A DNA stretch of 64,000 nucleotides from JOPF133 sp052144935 (lineage in GTDB: Bacteria; Acidobacteriota; Terriglobia; Bryobacterales; Bryobacteraceae), in contig JBKQPR010000362.1 in the NCBI GenBank assembly GCA_052144935.1, positions 11,434 through 75,433 on the forward strand. The letters are read 5' to 3'. Positions within the stretch are counted from its first letter, which is position 1; each line of letters begins with the position of its first letter. Positions 16,898 to 25,201 of the stretch are shown in pieces. The position numbers and the translations under genes are program-made. The notes beneath the pieces are model-generated. The model did not search any database and was not told the origin of the DNA. It was given only the letters and a program-made list of their open reading frames with translations.

Positions 16898-18283
16898 GTG
16901 AACGACGAACAGGATTCCAGGAACACATCGCGCCGCGACCTGCTGCGGTTGGCGTCGCTGGCCTCGCTGGCGGCCAACTCCGCGGTACGCGCGGCGGCCA
17001 ACTCGGCGGACGCGGCCCCGCAACAGCCGGCGGGCCCCGCGGCCGCCAGCATGTCCGGCGTCCCGTTCGAGGCCCGCGACCAGGTCCGCCTGGGCGTGAT
17101 CGGCACGGGCGGGCGCGGCAATTCCCTGATCGATAATTTCGCCGCCATGCCCGAAGTGCGCATCGCGGCGCTATGCGACGTGGTGCGCGACAAGGTGCTG
17201 AGAACGCAGGCCCGCCTGGAGCGCGCCGGCAAACTGCCCACCGCCCCGGGACTCTACACCGATGGCGACCACGCCTTCGAGAACCTGGTGAAGCGCGACG
17301 ATCTCGACCTGGTGGTGGTGGCCACGCCGTGGATCTGGCACACCCCCATGGCCGTGGCGGCCATGAAGGCCGGCAAGCACGTGGCCGTGGAAGTGCCGGC
17401 CGCCCGCACCATCGAAGATTGCTGGCAGCTCGTCAACACTTCGGAGGCCACCCGCCGGCACTGCATCCAGCTCGAAAACTGCTGCTATGGGGAAAACGAG
17501 CTGATGGTGCTGAACATGACCCGCGGCGGCCTGTTCGGCGAGCTTACCCACGGGGCCTGCGCCTACAACCACGATCTGCGCAGCGAGCTGTTCTCGAACG
17601 CGGGTGAAGGCCTGTGGCGGCGCTTCGAGCATTTGAACCGCAACGGCAACCTCTATCCCACGCACGGCCTGGGGCCGGTGGCGCACTACATGAACATCAA
17701 CCGCGGCGACCGCTTCGAGTACCTGGTGAGTATGAGCTCGCTGGTGGCGTCGCTGCCAGCCTACCGTAAGGAGCACCTGGCGGCGGACGACCCGCGCCAG
17801 AAAGAGGTGTACCACGAGGGCGATCTCAACGTGAGCCTGATCCACACCGACAAGGGCCGCGTTATCACCCTGGAGCACAACACGTCCTCGCCGCAGCCGT
17901 ACGACCGCATCAACCTGATCGCCGGCACCAAGGGGATCTTCCGCGACTATCCGCCCCGCATCTACGTGGATGGCGATCCCAAAGAGGAGTTCGGTCCGAT
18001 CGATCCGTACAAAGCCAAATACGAGCACACCTATTGGAAGGAGACCGGAGAGCTGGCGCGCAAGCTGGGCGGCCACGGCGGGATGGATTTCGTGATGGCC
18101 TGGCGGCTGGCCGAATGCCTGCGCGAGGGCAAACCTCCGGACATCGACGTTTACGACGCGGCGGCCTGGAGCGCGCCCGGTCCGCTCAGCGAGGCCTCGG
18201 TGGCCAAAGGCAGCGCGCCGATGCCGTTCCCCGATTTCACGCGCGGCAAATGGCGTCAGGAACGGACGGTACTGGAAGGTTGA
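16898..18283 (+). CDS. GH109-like NAD-dependent glycosidase (Gfo/Idh/MocA fold), Tat-exported
   Basis: A 461-residue protein starting at a GTG whose ribosome site GGAGGTGA overlaps the symporter stop codon. A twin-arginine signal (TSRRDLLRLASLASLA) is followed by the Rossmann domain (LGVIGTGGRGNSLIDNF). The motifs VAVEVPAARTIEDCW, CIQLENCCYGENEL, YNHDLR, YPTHGLGPVAHYM and GHGGMDFVM fit family GH109, whose founding member hydrolyses alpha-N-acetylgalactosamine by an NAD-dependent oxidation-elimination mechanism. The family assignment is good; the exact sugar specificity is not shown. Coupling with the symporter suggests release of a sugar in the periplasm and its import. Confidence 0.8.
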   Translation: MNDEQDSRNTSRRDLLRLASLASLAANSAVRAAANSADAAPQQPAGPAAASMSGVPFEARDQVRLGVIGTGGRGNSLIDNFAAMPEVRIAALCDVVRDKVLRTQARLERAGKLPTAPGLYTDGDHAFENLVKRDDLDLVVVATPWIWHTPMAVAAMKAGKHVAVEVPAARTIEDCWQLVNTSEATRRHCIQLENCCYGENELMVLNMTRGGLFGELTHGACAYNHDLRSELFSNAGEGLWRRFEHLNRNGNLYPTHGLGPVAHYMNINRGDRFEYLVSMSSLVASLPAYRKEHLAADDPRQKEVYHEGDLNVSLIHTDKGRVITLEHNTSSPQPYDRINLIAGTKGIFRDYPPRIYVDGDPKEEFGPIDPYKAKYEHTYWKETGELARKLGGHGGMDFVMAWRLAECLREGKPPDIDVYDAAAWSAPGPLSEASVAKGSAPMPFPDFTRGKWRQERTVLEG

Positions 18284-18354
18284 ACGGCAATAGCCCTGCC
18301 GCCGCTTACCGGCGGAGACAACCACGCCCACCATCGAGCTGACCCGTTTACCTT

Positions 18355-19257
18355 TTATTCATACAGCGGCGGCTCCCCCGCGGGCCGCGTCTTCCAGCGC
18401 CGGTGAATCCACAGCCACTGATCCGGCCAGGCGCGGACAATCGCTTCCAGGGCCGCTTGCAGCGTCTGGGTATCGCGCGCCGCATCCCCGGTGATCGGAA
18501 CGGCCGGATAGAAGCGCAGGATGTAGCGGCGCTCCTCTTCCGACCACAAAGCAAAACCGGGAATCACCGCCGCTCCGCTGTGTGCCGCCAGCTTGGCGAA
18601 GCCCGTCCCGGCGCAAGCCTTCAGGCCGAAGAAATCCACGAAGACGCCATCGGCGGGCGTGGCATTCTGATCGATCAGGATTCCCACCGCCTGGTTGGCG
18701 GCCAGCGCCTTCAGGATGCTGCGCGCGAAATCCTTCTTCTCGATGAGGTGGTTGCCGGTGAGAGTGCGCCGCCGCTCCACCAGCCGATCGATCAGAGGAT
18801 TGTCCAGCGGCCTTACCACGATGTGCATCGGCCCCGCCAGCAGGGCGTGGGCGAACGCGCTCAGCTCCCAGTTGCCCAGGTGCGCCGTAGCGAACAGAAC
18901 GCCCCGCCCCGCGCGCAGGGCGTTCTCGAAGTGCTCCGCGCCCTCCCAGCGAATCCAGCGGTCGAGATTGCCGCGATTGATCGAGGGAAACCTGGCGAAC
19001 GAAACCAGCAGGCGGGCCAGCGAGCGGAACACCCCGTCGGCAATGCGGCCACGCGCTCTTTCGTCCAACTCCGGCATGGCCAGCGACAGGTTCCGCAGAG
19101 CCACCCTTCGCAGCCGCGGAATGGCGCGGTCGAGCGCCGCGCACCACCACCGCGCCAGCCCATTAGCCAGCGGCAGCGGCGTCCACTCCAGGGACTTGAG
19201 CACACCGAGCGCCAGCAAGTACTCGATCCAGTTGCGAAACGTGGAGCGCCGGCGCAT
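18355..19257 (-). CDS. LpxL/HtrB-type lysophospholipid (lipid A) acyltransferase
   Basis: A 300-residue membrane-associated acyltransferase. Residues 126-131 (HLGNWE) form the H-x4-E catalytic motif of the lipid A biosynthesis acyltransferases, and GILIDQNA and a later FAKLAAHSGAAVIPGFALW match further conserved blocks. The N-terminal helix (about 10-30) should anchor it at the inner membrane. It adds a secondary acyl chain to lipid A or a related glycolipid, consistent with a Gram-negative-type envelope. Convergent with the GH109-like gene (72 bp between stops), it has no obvious operon partner, because the DNA upstream of its start contains only gene remnants. Confidence 0.82.
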   Translation of the reverse strand: MRRRSTFRNWIEYLLALGVLKSLEWTPLPLANGLARWWCAALDRAIPRLRRVALRNLSLAMPELDERARGRIADGVFRSLARLLVSFARFPSINRGNLDRWIRWEGAEHFENALRAGRGVLFATAHLGNWELSAFAHALLAGPMHIVVRPLDNPLIDRLVERRRTLTGNHLIEKKDFARSILKALAANQAVGILIDQNATPADGVFVDFFGLKACAGTGFAKLAAHSGAAVIPGFALWSEEERRYILRFYPAVPITGDAARDTQTLQAALEAIVRAWPDQWLWIHRRWKTRPAGEPPLYE

Positions 19258-19338
19258 AGAAACCGCATTGTACCTTTATGTTTGGTTTTTCTTCTTCGCG
19301 TTTACTTCGCGCCTCGGCGTCTTTGCGAGGCGCTTTCC

Positions 19339-19637
19339 TCACAGCGGCGGCTTGGGAGGCTTCACCGGGCCCACGCAACATTGCCTTTCACTTTCACGGG
19401 GCGGCGGAAGAGCTTCCCGCCTTCGGCCACGTACAGCCAGTTCAGATCCGGCCCCCCAAAGGCCAGCCCCATGAGGGCGCCGTGCTCCAGAGGGTTCAGA
19501 ATCTGGGCCACGCGGCCGGTGGCTTCGCACACCTGCACCCCCAAGGGTGAAATCTCCTTCGAATCCCAGAGTGCCTTTCCGCCCTTATAAGTCGTCACGC
19601 CAACACCCGCCCGCCGCAAAGCAAATGCAAAATCCAT
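19339..19637 (-). pseudogene. SMP-30/gluconolactonase C-terminal remnant
   Basis: The frame 19362-19637 reads GVGVTTYKGGKALWDSKEIS and then HGALMGLAFGGPDLNWLYVA with a VKGNVAW end, which is the last part of the SMP-30/gluconolactonase beta-propeller (the FGG-x-LYV blade). The N-terminal two thirds are missing: the decayed response regulator lies only 9 bases beyond. A one-base shift after VAW would give the usual PVKPPKPPL tail ending at 19339, so the end is probably frameshifted as well. Not functional. Confidence 0.65.
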
Positions 19638-19646
19638 GTCATGGAA

Positions 19647-20340
19647 TTATGGAACGAACTTGTACCCCACTCCATGTACCGTCCTGATATGTTCCGCTGC
19701 GACGCGTCCGGCTCCAACATGGCTCGCAGCCCGGCCAGTGGTTATCCACTGTGCGGCTGGATGGATACGACTCGTATCCCCACACCTCGTTCAACAGATC
19801 GTCCCGCGTCACTACCTGGGCCCGCGCGCGAGGCCAGAAAGCGCAGGACGGCGAATTCCTTGCGCGTGATCTCCACCGGCTCTCCGTTCGAGCGCGCTTC
19901 GTAACTGCGGAAGTCGATCTCCGTCGAGCCGCAGCGCAGCTCGTCCGGCAGGGCATCGGTTCCGTCAGCGCCCGCCTGGCTTCGCCGCGGGAGCACGAGC
20001 CATCAGCTCGCGCACGGAAAATTGCTTGGTGACGTAGTCGTCCACGCCCAGGTCCAGGCCCAGCACTCGATCCGGCTCCTCGCTTCGCGCGGTCAGCATT
20101 AGGATCGGCGTTTGTATCCCTTCCCCGCGCAGCTTGCCGCAGAATTCAGCAGAATTCAAATCCGCTCATGCGCGGCAGCATCAGGTCGAGCAGGATCAGG
20201 TCGGGCTTGCGTTCCCGCTGAAGCCGGTAGCCGGTCTCGCCATCCGAAGCGGTGATCGCCTCGTAGCCTTCGAAGTGCAGATTATCGGAGAGGCCGCGCA
20301 GGATCGCCGGATCGTCCGCGATCGCCAGAACCGTGGTCAT
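19647..20340 (-). pseudogene. OmpR-family response regulator, multiply frameshifted
   Basis: Reading down the minus strand from the ATG at 20340: a receiver domain (VLAIADDPAILRGL, LILLDLMLPRMSGFEFC), then PILMLTARSEEPDRVLGLDL with GVDDYVTKQFSVREL, then a winged-helix part (ITRKEFAVLRFLASRAG, RDDLLNEVWGYES, RTVDNH) and finally the TVHGVGYKFVP end with a stop at 19647. These pieces lie in different frames. The first break is a 10-bp tandem duplication (AGAATTCAGC, 20141-20160); removing one copy restores the frame. At least two or three more breaks follow (near 20000, 19835 and 19720). The gene is dead. Its start overlaps the kinase remnant by ATGA, as in a two-component operon. Confidence 0.85.
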
Positions 20341-20456
20341 GCCTGGACACCGTCCTCTTTGGGGATCGGAATCAGGACGGAAAAGGTGCTGCCCGATCCC
20401 GGCGCGCTTTCCACTCCCACGGTCCGCCGTGGGCCTTGGCAATGTGATAGTGGCAC
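20338..20456 (-). pseudogene. Histidine kinase C-terminal remnant
   Basis: Only the last 35-40 codons of a sensor kinase remain: CHYHIAKAHGG, then TVGVESAPGSGSTFSVLIPI and a short tail, ending in a stop that overlaps the response regulator ATG as ATGA. This is the G2 box and C-terminus of the HATPase domain. One base appears to be missing between AHGG and TVG (near 20423). The rest of the kinase is gone; the next gene's stop codon lies about 20 bases away. Confidence 0.75.
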
Positions 20457-20474
20457 GAAATCGCGGAGGGCCCC

Positions 20475-22748
20475 TTACTTCAGCCGCACCGGCTGCGTGA
20501 ACGCGCCATTCCCCGCCGAATCCCAGAACGCGAAGCGCACCCACTGCTTGCCGGTTGCGTCGAAAGGAATCCGGAAGGTGTTGTGACTCAGCGGCGGCAA
20601 TCCCGTGGTGGGCATCACTTGCCGGCCGCTGGTGTGTCCGTCGCCCCAGACCACCTCGACGAACTCGGGCGGGAAGGTCCACTCCACATCGGCTGTATAG
20701 ACGCGCCGGGCGCCCGTGCCTTCAATCCCCCACTGCCGCAGAAGGACTTCGCCGCTCGAAACGAAGTAATCGCCGGCCCGCATGGCGCGCACGATCGGCG
20801 ACCAGTCCTCGCCATACGCCGGCACGCGCCCAAGCTTCACGTAGTTGACGATCAACTGCGGAAAGGTCTCGTCGTCCGGGTACTTCATGTAAGTGTCGCC
20901 TTCCGCGATCATATACTTCGGGTCCGTGCCCCAGTTATTCATCTCGTCCATCAGGTCCAGGCAGCGCACCTCGCACAGGCGCTTCTGCGATTGGTCCACC
21001 GGCAGCGACTGAAACGAGCCGCCCAGGAAGCGGTCGCTGAGGAAATGCGCCTTGTCGCGGACCGCATCGGGGTAGCCGGCCGACCCCTTGGTGCGCGGGT
21101 GCGCCTGCCACATCAAGCCGGCCTCGCGCCGGATCATGTCCAGTTCTTCCTCAGGCGACCCGATGTGGTACACCTTGCCGAATTTCGGATCGTTTTCCTG
21201 AAACTGCTGGCCGCCGGTGCGCACGTGCGACCAATACAACGGGTGCGGCAGGAAGGTGATGTAGTGGCCGCCCAGTTGGGCGTCCGGCTCCTCGCCCGGC
21301 ACCAGCAGGAAATCGCGGTCGGAGAAGCGCTCGCAGCCGTCGAAATAAACCTTCTGCTCGGCGAAGCGCAGCGGTCCGGGGTCGTTGGGATGCGAATCGC
21401 CGTGGAAATCGGCCAGGATCGCCACGTTGATTCCCAGCCCGCGGAACACCTGCAGCCAGCTTGGCTGCACGTCCAGCGAGCCGTCATCGGTGATGTGCTC
21501 GTTCCAGTGCATGTGGAAGTGGCTCACCAGCACTTTGAAGCCGGGCATCTCCTTGTAGCGGTCGTCGTGGGTGTAAGCCAGAATGGCTTCATCGGTGGCT
21601 TGGGCGCCGTTGGGGCTGAGGTAAAAGTACACCGGCATGCGCTGCCAGGTTCCCGGAGGCGCATTGTAGAGCGCGAAGTTGTTGATGTCGTGGCGCGCCT
21701 CGTTGGCGGTTTTCGCCCACTCCGCGTCGGAAACGCCGAGGGGCCGGTAGGACTCTTCGCGGTCGGCCTGCCGCACGCCGATGGAAAAGGACGACGCACT
21801 GTCCTTGCGGTAATACACATAGCCCAGGTTGGTTTCGATTTCGCGGGCGAAGAAGAACTTATGCGAAGGGGGCAGGAAGGCCAGCGAGCCGCCTCCCTGC
21901 TCCACCATGGCGACGCGGTTGCGCGCCTTTACGGCCACCGCATCGGCATTCACGGCGCCGCCGAATGCATACTGCTGCCAGTTGCGGGCCGTGTCGCGCC
22001 ACGCCAGGCGCGTATCGTTGGCGATGGCCATGCCCTTCAGCCCGGCCAGATATTTGTAGGCCACCGAAGGCTCGCCGGTTTTGGCGATCACCTCCTGCCG
22101 CAGCAGGTTCGAGCCGCGGTAGACCGTGTATTGCAAGCGGCCGGAGAAGATTCCCATCGCGACGCCGGGGAAGGTCACTTCGATGCGCGCGCCATCGCTC
22201 TTCACCTGGCAGCCGGTGGCCTGGTAAGTGGCCCACGCGCGGCGGATCTCTTCCGGTTTCCGCGGCAGGTCCATATTGGTGTTGGGCGCGCCGGGCACCA
22301 TCAGCGGCGCGTCCCAGAAAGCGTTCCATTTCTCACGCTCCACCACTTCGGGCGTGAGCGCGATGCCCAGTGCGCGCAGGGGCGCCATCTGCTGCTCCGA
22401 GAGCCGCCGCTGGCCGCTGGTCACCTGGAATTCGGGGGTGAGATTGCGCCCCAGCACAATCCAGCTCCCGCCGGCTTTGCGGGCGGCCATTTCGGCCACC
22501 ATAGGCTGGCCATTGCGTATGGCGAAGGAGGCGCGAAGCTGTGCCCCGCGCTCACCGGTCCAGGAAATCTCGAGTGCGCCACTGGATGGCTCCGTGGACG
22601 GCTCCGTGGATGGCACCGTGGACGGCTCCGTGGACGGCACGGCCTTCAGCCCCTCCTGCGGTTTGTACTCCTTCAGATCGCAGTTCAGGCTCTGGCTCCA
22701 AGCTGCCACCGAAAGCGCGGCGGGCAAAAAGATAGCTCGTAGTTTCAC
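20475..22748 (-). CDS. Large secreted protein with PHP-like/metal-binding motifs
   Basis: A 757-residue exported protein starting at GTG (22748) with GGAGGTG just upstream and a signal peptide (MKLRAIFLPAALSVAAWSQ). Residues about 37-57 are a four-residue repeat (PSTE and variants). The central and C-terminal part has several histidine motifs: LVSHFHMHWNEHI, ILADFHGDSHPND, TFLPHPLYW and LMWQAHPRTKG, which resemble metal-dependent phosphoesterases of the PHP type, but no complete signature is certain. An Ig-like end (VEWTFPPEFVEVVWGDG) follows. Related proteins are seen in Solibacter-type genomes, with unknown substrate. It lies next to the two-component remnant, with no operon partner. Confidence 0.65.
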   Translation of the reverse strand: MKLRAIFLPAALSVAAWSQSLNCDLKEYKPQEGLKAVPSTEPSTVPSTEPSTEPSSGALEISWTGERGAQLRASFAIRNGQPMVAEMAARKAGGSWIVLGRNLTPEFQVTSGQRRLSEQQMAPLRALGIALTPEVVEREKWNAFWDAPLMVPGAPNTNMDLPRKPEEIRRAWATYQATGCQVKSDGARIEVTFPGVAMGIFSGRLQYTVYRGSNLLRQEVIAKTGEPSVAYKYLAGLKGMAIANDTRLAWRDTARNWQQYAFGGAVNADAVAVKARNRVAMVEQGGGSLAFLPPSHKFFFAREIETNLGYVYYRKDSASSFSIGVRQADREESYRPLGVSDAEWAKTANEARHDINNFALYNAPPGTWQRMPVYFYLSPNGAQATDEAILAYTHDDRYKEMPGFKVLVSHFHMHWNEHITDDGSLDVQPSWLQVFRGLGINVAILADFHGDSHPNDPGPLRFAEQKVYFDGCERFSDRDFLLVPGEEPDAQLGGHYITFLPHPLYWSHVRTGGQQFQENDPKFGKVYHIGSPEEELDMIRREAGLMWQAHPRTKGSAGYPDAVRDKAHFLSDRFLGGSFQSLPVDQSQKRLCEVRCLDLMDEMNNWGTDPKYMIAEGDTYMKYPDDETFPQLIVNYVKLGRVPAYGEDWSPIVRAMRAGDYFVSSGEVLLRQWGIEGTGARRVYTADVEWTFPPEFVEVVWGDGHTSGRQVMPTTGLPPLSHNTFRIPFDATGKQWVRFAFWDSAGNGAFTQPVRLK

Positions 22749-22869
22749 GGCACACCTCCAGCTTCGGCTCTAACGTATCACAACGCGCAGTATAGGAATG
22801 TGGGTTGCCGGCTGCCTTTCCGGCCTATTTGTGGTTACTGCTGCGTGAGTGGTTTGCTCGCGGGGCCGG

Positions 22870-23067
22870 CGAAGGTACGAAAACCTACAGGCTTAACGAA
22901 AGTACATAGACAGTAGCCCGTTCGTACCACAACTAAAAGCAGGTATAAATCGGTCTTCCAAGTATAGCAGCTTTAAGGCATGATGACTGTGGAGCTGCGA
23001 GTCTGCCAGTTTCGAGAGTTCGCTTCCTGTTACGCCGGAGGATGCGTCACCTCCGGCGTTTCTTTTT
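22870..23067 (+). ncRNA. Candidate small RNA ending in an intrinsic terminator
   Basis: A plus-strand terminator at 23032-23067 has no plus-strand gene in front of it for many kilobases. Upstream, GGTACGAA (22874-22881) pairs with TTCGTACC (22921-22928) across a 39-base loop, and the stretch is AT-richer than its neighbours. These features suggest a short structured transcript of up to about 200 nt. It does not match tmRNA, 6S, SRP RNA or RNase P by eye, and the 5' end is unknown. Confidence 0.3.
23032..23067 (+). terminator. Rho-independent terminator
   Basis: A perfect 10-bp stem ACGCCGGAGG/CCTCCGGCGT with an 8-base loop, followed by TTTCTTTTT. The T-run is on the plus-strand side only, so it should stop plus-strand transcription. 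It also lies just downstream of the YceI gene on the minus strand, where it lacks a U-tract. Confidence 0.75.
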
Positions 23068-23081
23068 CAGGCCGCTGCCAC

Positions 23082-23612
23082 TTACTGCCGCACGCCTTCC
23101 ATCTCGATCGAGATCTTGACCTGATCGCCCACCAGCACGCCTCCGGTCTCCAGGGCGCTATTCCAGGTCAGGCCGAAATCCTTGCGGTCGATTTTAGCGG
23201 TGGCGCTGGCGCCGATTCTGACGTATCCCCAAGGGTCCCTGGTTTCGGGCGTGGGCCCTTCCACTTCCAAGACCACGCTGTGGGTCACTCCATGGATCGT
23301 CAGATGCCCGGTCACTTCCAGACCACCTTCGGTGGATTGAACCTGCGTGCTCCGGAACTGGATCTCCGGGAACTTCTCCACGTCGAAGAAATCCGGGCTT
23401 TTCAAGTGCCCGTCGCGCTGCGGATCGCGGGTGCTGATCGAAGTGGCGTCGATACTGGCTTCGATTGACGAGTTAGCGGGGTTTTCAGAATCCCATAGGA
23501 TCTTCCCCGAGACTTTGGTGAATTCGCCGCGTACATTCGTAATCATCATATGGCGAACGCTGAAATGCGCGCCGGAATGAGTTGGATCGATTTGGTAAGT
23601 CACTTGTGCCAT
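23082..23612 (-). CDS. YceI-family lipocalin-like protein
   Basis: A 176-residue protein covering the whole YceI domain: YQIDPTHSGAHFSVRHMMI at the start, then GKILWDSENPANSSIEASID, ISTRDPQRDGHLKSPDFFDV and a final IDRKDFGLTWNSALETGGVL. Family members form a lipocalin-like barrel that binds polyisoprenoid or other amphiphilic molecules. There is no signal peptide, so this copy should be cytoplasmic, unlike E. coli YceI. AGGAGA lies 8-9 bases before the ATG. It is followed upstream by a palindromic repeat and a MarR-family gene on the same strand; a regulatory link between the two is possible but not shown. Confidence 0.88.
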   Translation of the reverse strand: MAQVTYQIDPTHSGAHFSVRHMMITNVRGEFTKVSGKILWDSENPANSSIEASIDATSISTRDPQRDGHLKSPDFFDVEKFPEIQFRSTQVQSTEGGLEVTGHLTIHGVTHSVVLEVEGPTPETRDPWGYVRIGASATAKIDRKDFGLTWNSALETGGVLVGDQVKISIEMEGVRQ

Positions 23613-23641
23613 GATTCGTTTCTCCTCTTATTGCCCCCATT

Positions 23642-23745
23642 TCACCGCGGAGACGCGGAGAAAACGGAGGAAACGCGGAGAAAGCAATAAAGCAATTCTT
23701 GTTTTCCTCCGCGCTTCCTCCGCTCTCTCCGCGTTCCCGCGGTGA
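23642..23745. repeat. Dispersed palindromic repeat, copy A
   Basis: Arms of about 40 bp: the left begins TCACCGCGGAGACGCGGAGA, and the right is its near-perfect reverse complement ending TCCGCGTTCCCGCGGTGA, with a loop of about 25 bases. The same design occurs at 30650-30750 and 33793-33909. It separates the YceI and MarR genes and could fold into a long hairpin in their transcript. Similar GCGGAG-rich palindromes are known as short non-autonomous repeats in acidobacteria and other phyla. Confidence 0.8.
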
Positions 23746-23756
23746 GTCTGTCCGTG

Positions 23757-24230
23757 TTAGGGAGACTCGCCTTCGCGGAGGGTCTCCAAGATGTCGATCA
23801 ATTCCCTGAGGCGGTCCCGGCCGGCGCGGCCCATCAGGGTGCGCAGCAGATCCGCCAATGGCCGGTCGATCTCCGCAACCAGCGCCAGACCCTCGCGGGT
23901 GATGCGGGTGATCACCACGCGGCGGTCCTGCCGGCTGCGTTCGCGCGCGATCAGGTGGCGCGCCTCCATACGGTCGAGCAAGCGCGTCACGTCCGGATCG
24001 GGCGTGAGCATCCTGTCGGTGGCCTGGCTGCACGTCAATCCGTCCGTCCCCGCCCCCCGCAGAATGCGCAGCATGTTGTATTGCGTGCCGCTGAGCTGGT
24101 ACTGCTTCAACAGCCCAGTCGTTTTTTCTTGCAGCGCCTCAAACGTGCGGCCCAGATTGAGGAAGGCTTCCTCTTCCAGAGAAGCAAACGGTTTGGTCTG
24201 TTGAATCTCGCGCGCCAGTTTGCCGCTCAT
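23757..24230 (-). CDS. MarR-family transcriptional regulator
   Basis: About 157 residues from the ATG at 24230. The longer frame upstream would run through the promoter and encode a spurious hydrophobic leader. The winged helix-turn-helix is clear: LSGTQYNMLRILRGA, LTCSQATDRMLTPDPDVTRL, LDRMEARHLIARERSRQDRR and VVITRITREGLAL. MarR proteins are dimeric repressors that release DNA on binding phenolic compounds or on oxidation. The promoter/operator region in front of the gene (24236-24289) also faces the divergent secreted-protein gene at 24362, so this regulator may control both itself and that gene. Confidence 0.88.
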   Translation of the reverse strand: MSGKLAREIQQTKPFASLEEEAFLNLGRTFEALQEKTTGLLKQYQLSGTQYNMLRILRGAGTDGLTCSQATDRMLTPDPDVTRLLDRMEARHLIARERSRQDRRVVITRITREGLALVAEIDRPLADLLRTLMGRAGRDRLRELIDILETLREGESP

Positions 24231-24235
24231 GCTTA

Positions 24236-24289
24236 CAATATAATACGTGATAACGAATATTGTCAAGACGAAAGTTGTGATAGCGGATA
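24236..24289 (-). promoter_or_regulatory. marR promoter with repeated operator-like sites
   Basis: On the minus strand TTGACA (24261-24266) and TTATAT (24238-24243) are separated by exactly 17 bp. Transcription would start at about 24231, directly at the ATG, so the mRNA may be leaderless. Two direct repeats, GTGATAACGAATA (24247-24259) and GTGATAGCGGATA (24277-24289), lie 30 bp apart, and CAATAT/ATATTG flank the promoter core. These are plausible binding sites for the MarR protein. Confidence 0.6.
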
Positions 24290-24361
24290 CTACCGAACCG
24301 AATCTCCCCGTTTCCGGCGGCGCCGGCATGCGGGTATCATTCCAGAAGGAGGTCTTAATTC

Positions 24362-25201
24362 GTGAGAAGCGCGCACATTGCCATGCTGATGCTGGCGGCC
24401 AGTCCGGCCGCGCATGCCGACTTCAGCTTCACCATGACACAGAAGTCCGGTCCGGGCGGCGACCAGATCGTTAAACACTACGTGAAGGGCCAGAAGGAAA
24501 AGGAAGAACGCGGGACCATCGCCACCATTGTGGATTTCGATGCGCAGACCCTGACCACTATCGATACCGCCGCCAAGACGTACAAGGTGGTGGGGTTCAG
24601 CGACATGGCCAACGCCGGGGCGGCGAGTGTGGACGTCCAGGCCGACGTTAAAAGCACCGGGCAGAAGAAGACCATCAACGGGTTCAACGCGAGCCAGGTG
24701 ATCCTGACCATGCAGGTGGACATGCCGCAGGCTCGGCCGGCCGGCATCAAAGCGAAGATGGAGGTCGAACTCTGGCTGTCGCGGGATGTGCCGGGCAGCC
24801 AGGAGTTGGCCGCCTTTTACAAGAAAAACGCGGCCCACTGGCCGGTGGGGGCCTCCGGGGGCGGCAATCCAAGCATGCAGAAGGCCATGGCCAAGCTACA
24901 GCAGCAGTTTGCGGAGATGGATGGAGTGCCGGTGATGGAGGTAATCCGCATGAAATCGGGGGGCGGCGCCGGTCCGTCCGCGGCGCAAACGCAGCAGATG
25001 GCCCAGGCGCGCGCACAATTGGAGGCCATAGCCAAGCGGGGAGGGCCGCAAGGCGCGGCCGCCCAGCAGACGCTTGCCGGAATGAGTGACGGCTTGGTCG
25101 CGCTCTTCGAAATCACCATGGAAGCCGGCAACTTCTCGAGCAGCGCGATCCCCGATTCCGCCTTCGAAGTCCCTGCGGGCTATCGGAAGTTGGGGCAGTA
25201 G
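24362..25201 (+). CDS. Secreted DUF4412-like protein
   Basis: A 279-residue exported protein with a GTG start at 24362, preceded by AAGGAGG at a good distance. The signal peptide ends near AAHA (MRSAHIAMLMLAASPAAHA). The mature part has VDFDAQTLTTIDTAAKTYKV, KKTINGFNASQVILTM and AKMEVELWLSRDVPG, then a Gln/Ala-rich region and a C-terminal EVPAGYRKL, the pattern of DUF4412-type periplasmic proteins that bind small molecules or lipids. The function is unknown. It is divergent from marR and shares its control region. The 281-bp gap after it holds only GC-rich CCAGCCGCGCC-type short repeats. Confidence 0.65.
   Translation: MRSAHIAMLMLAASPAAHADFSFTMTQKSGPGGDQIVKHYVKGQKEKEERGTIATIVDFDAQTLTTIDTAAKTYKVVGFSDMANAGAASVDVQADVKSTGQKKTINGFNASQVILTMQVDMPQARPAGIKAKMEVELWLSRDVPGSQELAAFYKKNAAHWPVGASGGGNPSMQKAMAKLQQQFAEMDGVPVMEVIRMKSGGGAGPSAAQTQQMAQARAQLEAIAKRGGPQGAAAQQTLAGMSDGLVALFEITMEAGNFSSSAIPDSAFEVPAGYRKLGQ

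Larger units (their letters stand above)
22749..23081. other. 333-bp intergenic region with structured-RNA signals
   Basis: Lower in GC than its surroundings. It holds an inverted repeat GGTACGAA/TTCGTACC and a strong plus-strand terminator, described separately as a candidate non-coding RNA. The upstream signals of the secreted-protein gene on the minus strand must also lie here, but no clear -35/-10 pair was identified. No protein-coding gene is supported. Confidence 0.5.
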
